Virus record (IMG/VR): IMGVR_UViG_3300045741_000082
Location: 1 to 62,486 of that record
Length of the DNA stretch: 62,486 nucleotides
Reading direction: 5' to 3' (one strand)
From: a virus
Shown: positions 36,301 to 43,932 of the stretch, piece after piece
How the letters are laid out: each line of letters starts with the position of its first letter
Position numbering within the stretch: position 1 is the stretch's first letter
Position numbers and translations under genes: made by a program
The notes under the pieces: generated by a model
Told to the model about the DNA's origin: nothing
Database searches by the model: none
The model's input: the letters and a program-made list of their open reading frames with translations, nothing else

Positions 36301-38817
36301 CGAGTCGCCTTTAATATTTACATCAAGTGCTCCACCAGTAGAAGTGATCGCATTACCTGAGCCATCTTGATTCCTTACAGACCAGGTTCCAGATTGAGAG
36401 GCTGGAATAGCTGTTTGATCGGTTGGCAATACAACTCTTAGAGTCTGTGCATTAGTGGTTCCAGCATTAAAAGATGCTGCACCAGTAGCATTACCTATTT
36501 GTGCTGCTGTTCTGAGTGTATTAGTACCAACAGTACCATAATTGTTGTCATTAGATAAAGTTGCAGAAGTAGTAGTTATTAATCTACCACTTGAATCCAA
36601 CTGCAAAGAAGATTTCTGGCCATTTGTTAGTGTAGGTAAAGCAGTAGTATACACTCCTCCAACATTCCAGTTGTCTGCACTAGACTGTTTTACATATACA
36701 TAACTTTGAATACCAGTAATTAAAGAGGCATCTTCTACAGCAGACATATTTATAGTTGCTGAACCAGAAGTTATTGTATTAGCTCTAAGCCTTACTTCAG
36801 TAAATCCAGCTACGTTAGCTTGATATAAAGCATTGGTATCTAGAGGTGAATAGTTTTGTCCATCAGCTAAGAAAATATTTATGGCAGAAAAAGGTTCCCA
36901 TGTTCCACTATTTATTCTACCTTCCATTTGAATGTAGCCAGTCCAAGTACCAGTAACATCTATTAATAGAGTACTTTTACCATTAGTATTTAATACTAAA
37001 GTTCCAGAACCAGTTAAGCTCCCAGAAGTTGTTACTGCACTGCTTGACACTGTTAATGATGGTTGATCAGTAGGCAAAACTACTCTTAAAGTTTGTCCAG
37101 TAGTTACTCCAGATCCAAAATCCGCTGATCCAGATGCATTTCCCAATTGGGCAGCAGTTCTTAAAGCAGATGTTGCTGCACCAAAGTTATCTGCTAACTT
37201 CCCATCGATTGACGATAAAGAAGTATTTCCAGTCGTTTGTAGGGCAGAGGTTGAAGCTCCAGTAGGTAACGCAATTGTTCCAGATATGTTGTTTATGTTC
37301 CAAGTTCCAGATTGAGAAGCAGGGATTGCTGTTTGGTCTGTAGGAAGAACTACACGAAGAGTTTGAGAACTAGTAGTACCTGCACCAAATGAAGCTGCGC
37401 CTGTAGCGTTTCCTATCTGTGCCGCAGTTCTTAAAGTATTAACTCCAACAGTACCATAGTTATTATCATTAGATAGGATAGCTGATGTGGTTGTGATTAA
37501 ACGTCCACTAGAGTCAAGTTGTAATGCTGCTTGTTGGCCATTTGTTAAAGATGGTGCTAACGTGTTATATACACCTCCAGCTAAATCTGACTTAGAGGCT
37601 GCAGTACCTGCTCCAACAGAGCCTTGGGTATTTTTTACTGTATTATCTAAAGCTAAACCAGTTGTATTAGTAATTATAGAAGATAAACTACTGTTTGTAG
37701 TAGTTAATTTAGTATCTATACTTGATAGAGATGATATTTCTGTAGCTTGATTAGCGGCTGTTGCTGCTCCAGTAGGTAATGGTAAACTGGTAGCTGAAAC
37801 TGGTTGAGTAACAGCAGAACCATCAACTTTAATTCCATTAGCTGTAGTAGTAACTTTTGTGTTCAAAGCACTTAGAGTGGCTTCTGTAGCTACTCCTGCT
37901 ATAGTGCCTAGGTTAGCTGTTACAGTTCCAGATACTGGTACTGGAGTGGCCCTTAGTTGAGTGTCTGTTAACGGTCCAGTTACTGCTATTGGAGAGGTGA
38001 GTTTACTATCTATAGAAGCTAAACTAGAATTTGCAGTTATTTGATTTGCTGATGTAGCTAAACCAGTAGTGTTGGTAATCAATGTACCTAGATCTGTAAT
38101 CATAGTAGATTGATTTGACGCCGTAGCTGCATTTGTGGGCAAAGGAACTGTACCAACTATAGTAGTTTGTTGAGTTCCATTTGTTTGATTAGCTAAAATA
38201 GAGGATAGATCACTGTTAGTTGTAGTTAGCTTAGAATCAATACTAGATAGTGAGCTATTTGCTGTAGTTTGGTTTGCAGACGTTGCTGGTGATATTTCTG
38301 CACCAGAAGAGTCCCTTAAATTAACATGCAATCCACGATATTCAGTGAGTCTTAATGCTCCTGTAGTTCCTGGTGCTAAGTTCGGGGAGGTATCTTGATA
38401 TACTCCGCCGACAGGTTGTTGTACTCCAGCTCCATATGAAAAGCTAGACTCGTCAACTACTCCTGTGTCTATTTGAATAGAATCGCTCTTTATGTTAACG
38501 TCTAATGCTCCTCCAGTTGAGGTAATAGAATTACCAGAACCATCTTGCATTTTGGCCGCAGTTCTAAGATCTCCAGTTGTATTAAGAGATAAAGGGTCTG
38601 TTTGACCATTGACGTATGTTGGGGCTGAAGTTGTTACCGCACCTTGTACTAGTAATCCAGTTTGTCCAGAAGTGCTTGATCCTTGAGGAACTCCTACTGT
38701 GACTGGTGTTCCAGGACTTATTGCCACAACTAAAGCTGGATCTGTAGCTACGGCTGGAGTTGATGGTTGTTTAACCACCGCCAGTGTTGTATCTACTCCT
38801 GATTGAATAATTGCCAT
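33310..38817 (-). CDS. 1835-residue repeat-rich virion protein
   Basis: A very long protein built from recurring units. One is TxAxNQTTxxSSLSSIDxKL (many copies), another LPTGAATSALQTTGNTSLSS, others QSGTWNINNISGT, LRVVLPTDQ(T/S)A(I)P, GALDVNIKxDSIQI and KVDGSAVTQPV. The C-terminal about 150 residues form a distinct beta domain (SKTVRVSRITVTATQTTSGQ, ending GSFNISVEWTEE). Similar repeat proteins are seen in phage capsid or tail fibres. It lies between the capsid genes and the lysis cassette, so a head fibre or long side fibre is plausible. Near-identical repeats make it a recombination hot spot. Confidence 0.65.
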   Translation of the reverse strand: MAIIQSGVDTTLAVVKQPSTPAVATDPALVVAISPGTPVTVGVPQGSSTSGQTGLLVQGAVTTSAPTYVNGQTDPLSLNTTGDLRTAAKMQDGSGNSITSTGGALDVNIKSDSIQIDTGVVDESSFSYGAGVQQPVGGVYQDTSPNLAPGTTGALRLTEYRGLHVNLRDSSGAEISPATSANQTTANSSLSSIDSKLTTTNSDLSSILANQTNGTQQTTIVGTVPLPTNAATASNQSTMITDLGTLITNTTGLATSANQITANSSLASIDSKLTSPIAVTGPLTDTQLRATPVPVSGTVTANLGTIAGVATEATLSALNTKVTTTANGIKVDGSAVTQPVSATSLPLPTGAATAANQATEISSLSSIDTKLTTTNSSLSSIITNTTGLALDNTVKNTQGSVGAGTAASKSDLAGGVYNTLAPSLTNGQQAALQLDSSGRLITTTSAILSNDNNYGTVGVNTLRTAAQIGNATGAASFGAGTTSSQTLRVVLPTDQTAIPASQSGTWNINNISGTIALPTGASTSALQTTGNTSLSSIDGKLADNFGAATSALRTAAQLGNASGSADFGSGVTTGQTLRVVLPTDQPSLTVSSSAVTTSGSLTGSGTLVLNTNGKSTLLIDVTGTWTGYIQMEGRINSGTWEPFSAINIFLADGQNYSPLDTNALYQANVAGFTEVRLRANTITSGSATINMSAVEDASLITGIQSYVYVKQSSADNWNVGGVYTTALPTLTNGQKSSLQLDSSGRLITTTSATLSNDNNYGTVGTNTLRTAAQIGNATGAASFNAGTTNAQTLRVVLPTDQTAIPASQSGTWSVRNQDGSGNAITSTGGALDVNIKGDSIQIETGIADKSAFTYGTSVEQPVGGVYQDTSPALTAGTTGALRLTAQRGLHVNLRDSSGTEISPATAVAQASTTAGQTGTLMQGAVTTGFPIYTSGQTSPLSLTTVGELRINGTVIGPYADNADTVPTGSSGLIKAASELYSFNGTTWDRARGSIANGLLVDVSRIVAALPTGTNSIGQVTANAGTNLNTSLLALESGGNLASIKTNTDNLSLAQASTTAGQKGNLILSATTSAAPTYTTATSNPLSTTTAGDLRTVAKMQDGSGTSITSTSGSLNVNVTGGSTGGQQYADGAARGTATGNLMMGDDGTNIQSISVDTTGKLNINNISGTVSLPTGASTSALQTTGNTSLSSIDGKLNNNYGIATGALRTASQIGNTSGVADFNSGITTAQTLRVVLPTDQSAIPVSQSGTWNINNISGTVSLPTGAATSALQTTGNTSLSSIDTKLTSLTDGTQKSVVRGGAKGTTTASDVTSTASGANHQVLDVAIYDSSGNQITSFGGNEQHVQGDTYVSGTTKGVMSFGTVNSGAPTYVNQTTAPYSLDTNGNMRTLANGYVGYAAGSNWTTPSAVKGQSFPLALNQVGAAFVNFQGMNAAGSLNALNATGSMNVAGMNSVKIVIVPTGSPLVGTLIFEVSGDGGTWVTSNYTTDLTRNIQLGAAGTSTNTSGVFIVSLGDQSGSSSQAFAVRVRVSAFTSGQNICYLSADTKDAGSYTLSMGNVPSGSTDIGAPVKVGGIYNSSAPTFTTGQRGDLQINSSGSLKVDGSAVTQPVSASSLPLPTGAATSANQTTLGSQTTKINDGTNTAAVKASSTAPATTDPALVVAVSPNFGVSLNDGLKATYSASIVGLVPVASCTDLFTITGSASKTVRVSRITVTATQTTSGQIDVALIKRSTANSSGTSTSPTVIPHDSNSAAGSATIRAYTLNPTLGNTVGTMKARKVFVGSTVANSDEFITDFGVRNSQAIVLRGTSQVLSVNLNGVTITGGSFNISVEWTEE

Positions 38818-38828
38818 GTAACTCTCCT

Positions 38829-39167
38829 CTATTGACCTATAAAATAATTAAACTTAAGATATCCAGAAATTGGGCCATTAAATGGTTGACATACCCAATA
38901 TGCTTGTATAGTAGTTGGATTTAAAACTATTGCTGTAACTGTAACTTGATCCATTTCGGCTTCATCCATTAACGTCCCTTTACCAGTATATGGACCTACA
39001 GCTTGCTGTATCATAACTGGTTTTCCAGGAACTAAATCTGTTCCACTTATCTGGAAGTGTCCAGAATATTGAGCAGGTTCCACACACACTAGAATTTCTA
39101 CCGTAGTTATTGGTATATTCTCTGCATCTGGTATATCTGATATTGGTGGAATTGGTATTCTAGCCAT
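38829..39167 (-). CDS. Small virion-region protein
   Basis: A 112-residue protein. The start at 39167 is preferred because it overlaps the upstream stop as TAATG with GGGAGA upstream, and it gives MARIPIPPISDIPDAENIPI. The body is beta-rich (HFQISGTDLVPGKPVMIQQ, VTVTAIVLNPTTIQAYWVCQ). It is unrecognised and probably a structural partner of the flanking repeat proteins. Confidence 0.55.
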   Translation of the reverse strand: MARIPIPPISDIPDAENIPITTVEILVCVEPAQYSGHFQISGTDLVPGKPVMIQQAVGPYTGKGTLMDEAEMDQVTVTAIVLNPTTIQAYWVCQPFNGPISGYLKFNYFIGQ

Positions 39168-40057
39168 TATGGAATCTCCCACAATATAACTTCATAATTA
39201 GTACCATTATTATTGGTATCTACTTTAAATGTATTAAAAACTCCAGCAAAATACCTAGAACTTCCACGAGGTATAGTAGTTTTCTTAGTGCCGCCATCTA
39301 TAGTAACATAAAGTACATCTGATGGATCATTCTGATTAGCTCCTCTATGAGGATTAAAAATAAATGCTAATTGAATTTTATTAGTTAAACTCAATGTATC
39401 TGGAGATCCTGCCGTAGCTACAGCACTTTCAAAATGAGTAGGAACTATATCTGGATCTGCATTAATAACTGGAAGAGGATTATTATTATCTATAGCTTTT
39501 CCATCACTATTATGAAGAGCTACATCTAACGCATGAACGTCATTGTCAGTTACAGAAGTTATCCTATTAGTTTGATTTGAATCAACTGGAGATGTACTTC
39601 TTGTGCTTCCTACTATTCCTATATTATCTGGTTTGGGATTTGTTGTGCCGTTGTAAACCCCATCAATATTAATTTGATCTACGTTTACATTTAGTGACCC
39701 ATTTGGATTTACAACTACTGTGTTGGTTCCATCACTTATTGCTATATTGTCACCATCAGCAGCATCTGACTCTATGTTTACATCTAAGGAGCCATCTGCA
39801 TTAACTTTCATCTTATTGCCAGTTGTGGCATCTACAAGATGAACAGAGTCTCCATTAGGATCTACTCCATTTAAATCTACATTTACTTCCCCTATAGTTG
39901 CAGAAACTTGTGCGTCTACAGCTAATCTTCTTACGCCATTTACATCTTCTATACAATCTATGGGATCACCAGTATGGTGACATACTAATGTGACTCCTTG
40001 AGTAACCCCTTTAGGATTAAACTGTGATCCAGATGATCTATGTGATTTTGTTCCCAT
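39167..40057 (-). CDS. Virion protein with NADGSLDVN repeats
   Basis: A 296-residue protein. Its middle repeats the theme VNADGSLDVNIES and VNPNGSLNVNVDQ, the same GxLDVN theme seen in the 1835-residue protein, so both may build one fibre or decoration. The N-terminus has TLVCHHTGDPIDCIEDVNG. The C-terminal domain ends in TKKTTIPRGSSRYFAGVFN and YEVILWEIP, like small beta caps. Confidence 0.6.
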   Translation of the reverse strand: MGTKSHRSSGSQFNPKGVTQGVTLVCHHTGDPIDCIEDVNGVRRLAVDAQVSATIGEVNVDLNGVDPNGDSVHLVDATTGNKMKVNADGSLDVNIESDAADGDNIAISDGTNTVVVNPNGSLNVNVDQINIDGVYNGTTNPKPDNIGIVGSTRSTSPVDSNQTNRITSVTDNDVHALDVALHNSDGKAIDNNNPLPVINADPDIVPTHFESAVATAGSPDTLSLTNKIQLAFIFNPHRGANQNDPSDVLYVTIDGGTKKTTIPRGSSRYFAGVFNTFKVDTNNNGTNYEVILWEIP

Positions 40058-40060
40058 AAA

Positions 40061-40195
40061 CTAAGTCCCAAGTGCTATTACTAGCATATAAAATACTACT
40101 ATAGAAAAAATAAAAAAAAGCCCCATTTTAAGTTTAACTTTGTGATCTTTTTTACCACCTTGTATTAACCTAAGTTTTGGAGCTTGTTTATTCAT
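40061..40195 (-). CDS. 44-residue single-span membrane peptide
   Basis: An open frame between two larger genes encodes MNKQAPKLRLIQGGKKDHKV and then a hydrophobic helix (GLFFIFSIVVFYMLVIAL). The start shares its first base with the upstream stop. The arrangement (basic N-terminus, one helix) predicts N-in topology. The function is unknown. Confidence 0.55.
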   Translation of the reverse strand: MNKQAPKLRLIQGGKKDHKVKLKMGLFFIFSIVVFYMLVIALGT

Positions 40196-40770
40196 TAGAA
40201 TTTACCTTCTTTTTTTAATTTGGCTAGTTCTGCAGATACTTTTTGTTTCATTTCCCATTTTTCTTTTTTTGGTATAAATCTAGGAACATCTATTCCTAAT
40301 TCTAGAAGTTTGGGTTCTTCTAAAATGTGCCTCAAACAATACCCACTAGGGCTGTGCTCTAAAGCTTTTTCTTTGCAGAGATCGTTTCTTACAGTATTAT
40401 AGCTACACAATTTTTGTTCAACTATGTGCTTTATTTCTTCTTGAACTTTCTTTTCTTCCTTTTCCTTATGAAGTTCTTTTTCTAATTCTTTCATATAGTG
40501 AGTATATACTTCTACTCCATATACTATTTTAACATCATTGGGTTTAGTTATAAAAGATAGTTTTCTGAGAAATGTCAAAGGATATTCTTCCGATGCCTTT
40601 AATACTGGTATTCTTTTTAAATCCTTGTAAGTTTTGCTATTTTTTTCTACTACAGCATAACTGTTTCTAAATTTTATTCCGTTAATTGTGTAATTAACTC
40701 CACGAAGTGTGTGTTTTAATACTACAAAATCTCTGTCTCTACCAGATGATACTGTTGTCCAAACGCTCAT
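40195..40770 (-). CDS. Unknown protein with coiled coil and Cys/His motif
   Basis: A 191-residue protein. It has a beta-type N-terminus (RDFVVLKHTLRGVNYTINGI), a charged coiled coil around residues 90-118 (YMKELEKELHKEKEEKKVQE), then a possible zinc motif (LCSYNTVRNDLCKE with SGYCLRH) and a basic helical end. The position just after the capsid gene would suit a head vertex or neck protein, but I cannot assign one. Confidence 0.5.
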   Translation of the reverse strand: MSVWTTVSSGRDRDFVVLKHTLRGVNYTINGIKFRNSYAVVEKNSKTYKDLKRIPVLKASEEYPLTFLRKLSFITKPNDVKIVYGVEVYTHYMKELEKELHKEKEEKKVQEEIKHIVEQKLCSYNTVRNDLCKEKALEHSPSGYCLRHILEEPKLLELGIDVPRFIPKKEKWEMKQKVSAELAKLKKEGKF

Positions 40771-40771
40771 T

Positions 40772-41188
40772 TTAATCTCCTTTTAGCTCTTCTAAAATAG
40801 ATTCTATTCTATTATTAGTAATATTCTGTAAATATTCTCTATTTAATTTTTTTATGTCGGCTAATTTATGATGATTAGGACATAAAACTATTGCATTTTG
40901 TAATGTATTTTCTCCACCTTCCATAAATGGGATTATATGATGCACATCACAGGAAGCCTCTTGCCACCCACATAACATACATTTATTAGAAAATGTTTCT
41001 TTGACAGACAAAGACCAATTAGTACGATCTTTATAGTTAAAAGTAAAATTGCCTAATTTAAAATTGTTATTTTTCTTATATGTTTTATTAGTTTTTCTAT
41101 ATGAGGTATAATGAGTATTGCAAAACCCTTTAGCATGATGCTTATTTTTACACTCTTTATGATTGCAATGATCCTGAATAAATCTCAT
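40772..41188 (-). CDS. HNH homing endonuclease next to the capsid gene
   Basis: A 138-residue protein. Residues 8-26 hold a small Cys/His cluster (CNHKECKNKHHAKGFCNTH), as in AP2/zinc-finger-linked homing enzymes. The HNH core is complete: CMLCGW (70-75), CDVHHIIPF (80-88), LQNAIVLCPNHHKLAD (96-111). It lies between the capsid terminator and an unknown gene and is freestanding. Confidence 0.85.
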   Translation of the reverse strand: MRFIQDHCNHKECKNKHHAKGFCNTHYTSYRKTNKTYKKNNNFKLGNFTFNYKDRTNWSLSVKETFSNKCMLCGWQEASCDVHHIIPFMEGGENTLQNAIVLCPNHHKLADIKKLNREYLQNITNNRIESILEELKGD

Positions 41189-41198
41189 ATAAATCCTA

Positions 41199-41233
41199 TA
41201 AAAAATAGTGGGGGGGTCTTTCGACCTCCCACT
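41199..41233 (-). terminator. Strong Rho-independent terminator after the capsid gene
   Basis: On the - strand, AGTGGGAGGTC (41233-41223) pairs with GACCCCCCCACT (41218-41207) round a GAAA-type loop, followed by ATTTTTT. It is the clearest terminator in the window and separates the capsid gene from the HNH gene and genes further downstream. Confidence 0.9.
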
Positions 41234-41244
41234 AAGTATTAAAA

Positions 41245-42576
41245 TTAGTTACCTAATCCTAAAACGTCACTCATGCGAGCTAGAGAAAGTCTATTGTAGA
41301 GATCAAATCCACAATACCACTTCATTCTATACTGATAAGCATTTTCGTTTTCACGAGGACCAACATACTCTAGTTTCAAACCAGCGTTGTTAGAGGAAGT
41401 AAATCCTACAACACCTTTCAATTCGCCCCAAGCACCACAATAGATGCTAGAACCATCGATACGCTCTGAAACCATAGCAGAAGCAACACCAGCAAAGTTG
41501 CCGCCATCAAGTGGCAAACGACTTTGTTGAGCATTGTTTTCTGGATCAAAGAAAGTACCAGAACTAGTTACAGTCAATGCGCCAGCAGTGTTGGCTGTGA
41601 TTGGATAACGGTACATAATACCATCAAGACCACGAATCAAAAGATTCTTGGCATTTCCTGTTCCAACAGTTGCTTCTGGGTCTGCAGACATTGTAATGGC
41701 TGAAGGACCTCCGATTGAAGAAACTGAAAGAGTAACTGAGTTAACTGGTTCTGCCTTAGAGATGAAGTCATTACGGAAAACCGCAATGTCTTGATACATA
41801 AGAGTTGGTTTAGCATTACCAAGACCCTGCATTTGGATCTGAGTAGCGTCCGTACCACCACCTGTGTTACGCAACAATGTGCGAAGTGTACGCAATTCAC
41901 GAGAGTTCATCATAATGAAGTCTGGTTTTGCGCCAGTAACACGGTCAATCATAGCATCTAGATCTTCAAGTGTATATACACGACCTGCAAGACCTTGGCG
42001 AGCAGAAGATGGATCATCTTCAACAAGAGCCTCAGTTTGAGTTGGTTGGCCACCATTGTAAAAAGGGTGGTTAACGTCATCAACGTTTCCTGATTCTGCA
42101 TCAAGGATATTCTTCATACCATTGAAACGATCAGCAATGCCGATAGGACCATTATTAGCTTGAGTGAGTGGGCCGCTCAAACGTTTAGCATTAACAACTG
42201 CATTCATATAAATACGAGCAATTTGTTTTGCTTTTGCAGAAATCTGAACTTGAAGTTGATCATTAGTTTCAGAAAACTGATCTTCGATTTGACCGTCAAT
42301 GATAATATCAGCGATAATAGCTGAAAGGTTTACGTTAACGGGTTCGAAGCTAGCTCCGCCTTGATATTTAGCTTGATTCAAATTTGAACCAGGTTGAGCA
42401 AAGTCTGCTTTAGCGAGGCGCTTCTCACGTGTAAATGTATAAGCCAAGCCTTCAAAAACTACGAATGGAAGGTATTTAAACCATTCATCAACAGTTACGA
42501 TGTCGGCTACGATGCCTTCTACCAACAAGTTGTTAGTTAGAACTGCGGCATCTGATAATGAAATTACTTGAGCCAT
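41245..42576 (-). CDS. Major capsid protein
   Basis: A 443-residue protein with the position (after portal and scaffold-like genes) and form of an HK97-fold capsid protein: an N-terminal arm (MAQVISLSDAAVLTNNLLVE), PFVVFEGLAYTFTREKRLAK, EDQFSETNDQLQVQISAKAK with the spine-helix-like YMNAVVNAKR, FIMMNSRELRTLRTLLRNTG, and a C-terminal YQYRMKWYCGFDLYNRLSLA. Codons are visibly less AT-rich than in neighbours, and a strong terminator follows. Both fit very high expression. No prohead protease gene is visible nearby. Confidence 0.85.
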   Translation of the reverse strand: MAQVISLSDAAVLTNNLLVEGIVADIVTVDEWFKYLPFVVFEGLAYTFTREKRLAKADFAQPGSNLNQAKYQGGASFEPVNVNLSAIIADIIIDGQIEDQFSETNDQLQVQISAKAKQIARIYMNAVVNAKRLSGPLTQANNGPIGIADRFNGMKNILDAESGNVDDVNHPFYNGGQPTQTEALVEDDPSSARQGLAGRVYTLEDLDAMIDRVTGAKPDFIMMNSRELRTLRTLLRNTGGGTDATQIQMQGLGNAKPTLMYQDIAVFRNDFISKAEPVNSVTLSVSSIGGPSAITMSADPEATVGTGNAKNLLIRGLDGIMYRYPITANTAGALTVTSSGTFFDPENNAQQSRLPLDGGNFAGVASAMVSERIDGSSIYCGAWGELKGVVGFTSSNNAGLKLEYVGPRENENAYQYRMKWYCGFDLYNRLSLARMSDVLGLGN

Positions 42577-42593
42577 TTAAAAATTCTCCTTAA

Positions 42594-43538
42594 TTATTTT
42601 GTTCTGAATACATTGTTAGGAGTACCAGACTTAATCTGCTTGAGAGCTTCGCCTATTTTTTGTGAAGAGTTCATCTTCATTCGGCGATCCATCTCAGCTT
42701 CTTTGAGCCGCTCATTACTAGACCGAGCGCCGTCACTAGCACCTGGGACGCTATGATTAACAACCACAGTTTTGTCCTCAAACATGCCTCGTAACTTTGC
42801 TTCTTGTATAATTGTTAGAGCTTCTCGTGGGTCTTCTGCACCCTTTACTATGTATTTAGCCAAATCCTGATATGTTTCAGGAATTTTGCTTAGTTCTTCT
42901 TGGATTCGATTTTGATAAATCTGCTTTTGTGCTTCAACATCAGCTAAAAAACTACTCAATTTAGCATCTTTTTCGGCAAGTTGCTTTTGGTATTCTCTTT
43001 CTTTAGCTTCCGCAATAGCTTGAATTTCAGCTACCTTAGCTTCACGATGAGCTAGCCTTTCAGCTAAATCTCGTTTTTTATCTTCTTGTTCGGCTTTAAT
43101 CCGTTCAAGCTCTTTTTGGGCATTAGCCAATGGCTGCATGTCCTCTTGAAGTTTTTGTAACCTAACTTCGTTTTCACGAGCAAGTCTATCAATCTGTTCC
43201 TGATATTTTACTCTGTAAGCTTTATTTTCTTCTCTGAGTTTCTTGATTTCCTTCATTTTGGAATCATCAGTCCACTCTGAATTTTGACCTCCAGTAGGCT
43301 CTTCCATACTAGAAGCTGACTTTGGGGTTTGACCCGATTCAGCACTAGAAGTCGCAGTAGTTTCGGCAGAATTTTCCTGAGACTTTTTACCGCCAAGCTT
43401 GGCAAGTAAGTCGTCGCCTCTACCATGTTCGCCAGTAGAGGTTCCAGCACTTGCTGTAGCTTTTTGTGGTTCTGATGCATTACCAGCCCCTTCTACTGAA
43501 TTTGATTTCTTCCCCATTGTGTTCAATAAATCTGACAT
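42594..43538 (-). CDS. Scaffold-like coiled-coil protein
   Basis: A 314-residue protein upstream of the capsid gene. Residues 1-85 are Ser/Thr/Gly/Ala-rich and likely disordered (EGAGNASEPQKATASAGTST). Residues 90-240 are a long coiled coil (MKEIKKLREENKAYRVKYQE, NAQKELERIKAEQEDKKRDL). The C-terminus is charged and ends GTPNNVFRTK. This is the normal pattern of a head scaffold. It would be removed without cleavage or by an unseen protease. Confidence 0.75.
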   Translation of the reverse strand: MSDLLNTMGKKSNSVEGAGNASEPQKATASAGTSTGEHGRGDDLLAKLGGKKSQENSAETTATSSAESGQTPKSASSMEEPTGGQNSEWTDDSKMKEIKKLREENKAYRVKYQEQIDRLARENEVRLQKLQEDMQPLANAQKELERIKAEQEDKKRDLAERLAHREAKVAEIQAIAEAKEREYQKQLAEKDAKLSSFLADVEAQKQIYQNRIQEELSKIPETYQDLAKYIVKGAEDPREALTIIQEAKLRGMFEDKTVVVNHSVPGASDGARSSNERLKEAEMDRRMKMNSSQKIGEALKQIKSGTPNNVFRTK

Positions 43539-43575
43539 TTTCTTCTCCTTGCTAGCTCTACTAGCTTAGAATTAT

Positions 43576-43932
43576 TTATCTATAGCCTCCGTCCAGAATA
43601 TCTGGAACGGTGCCAACGCCTTTAAGCGTGTTTGCTAATCCATCTCTCATCATTTTTTGTTGATAAGGATTATCATACTTTGACTCTTCTACCTGGATCA
43701 GTGGTCTAAGAGTTATTTCTTTTATAAGTCCTGGATCAAAAGCAGTAACTACTGGAGTGCTCATAGAAAACGGTACTTTTTCAGAAATACTTAATTTCCA
43801 TTCTCCAACTAGCTTTTTCCAACTTTCATAACATTTGTCGTAACTGTTTTCACTAATACAACGAATGTGTTGATCATCGTGCCTTAGAATCCAAACCTCA
43901 TAAATTTGTTTTTTCTCCTCGGTTTTCGACAT
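43576..43932 (-). CDS. Small head-region protein
   Basis: A 118-residue protein overlapping the portal stop (shared base). It starts with KQIYEVWILRHDDQHIRCIS and ends with VGTVPDILDGGYR. The charged N-terminal half and the portal-scaffold position suggest a minor head protein, but no family is recognised. Confidence 0.55.
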   Translation of the reverse strand: MSKTEEKKQIYEVWILRHDDQHIRCISENSYDKCYESWKKLVGEWKLSISEKVPFSMSTPVVTAFDPGLIKEITLRPLIQVEESKYDNPYQQKMMRDGLANTLKGVGTVPDILDGGYR

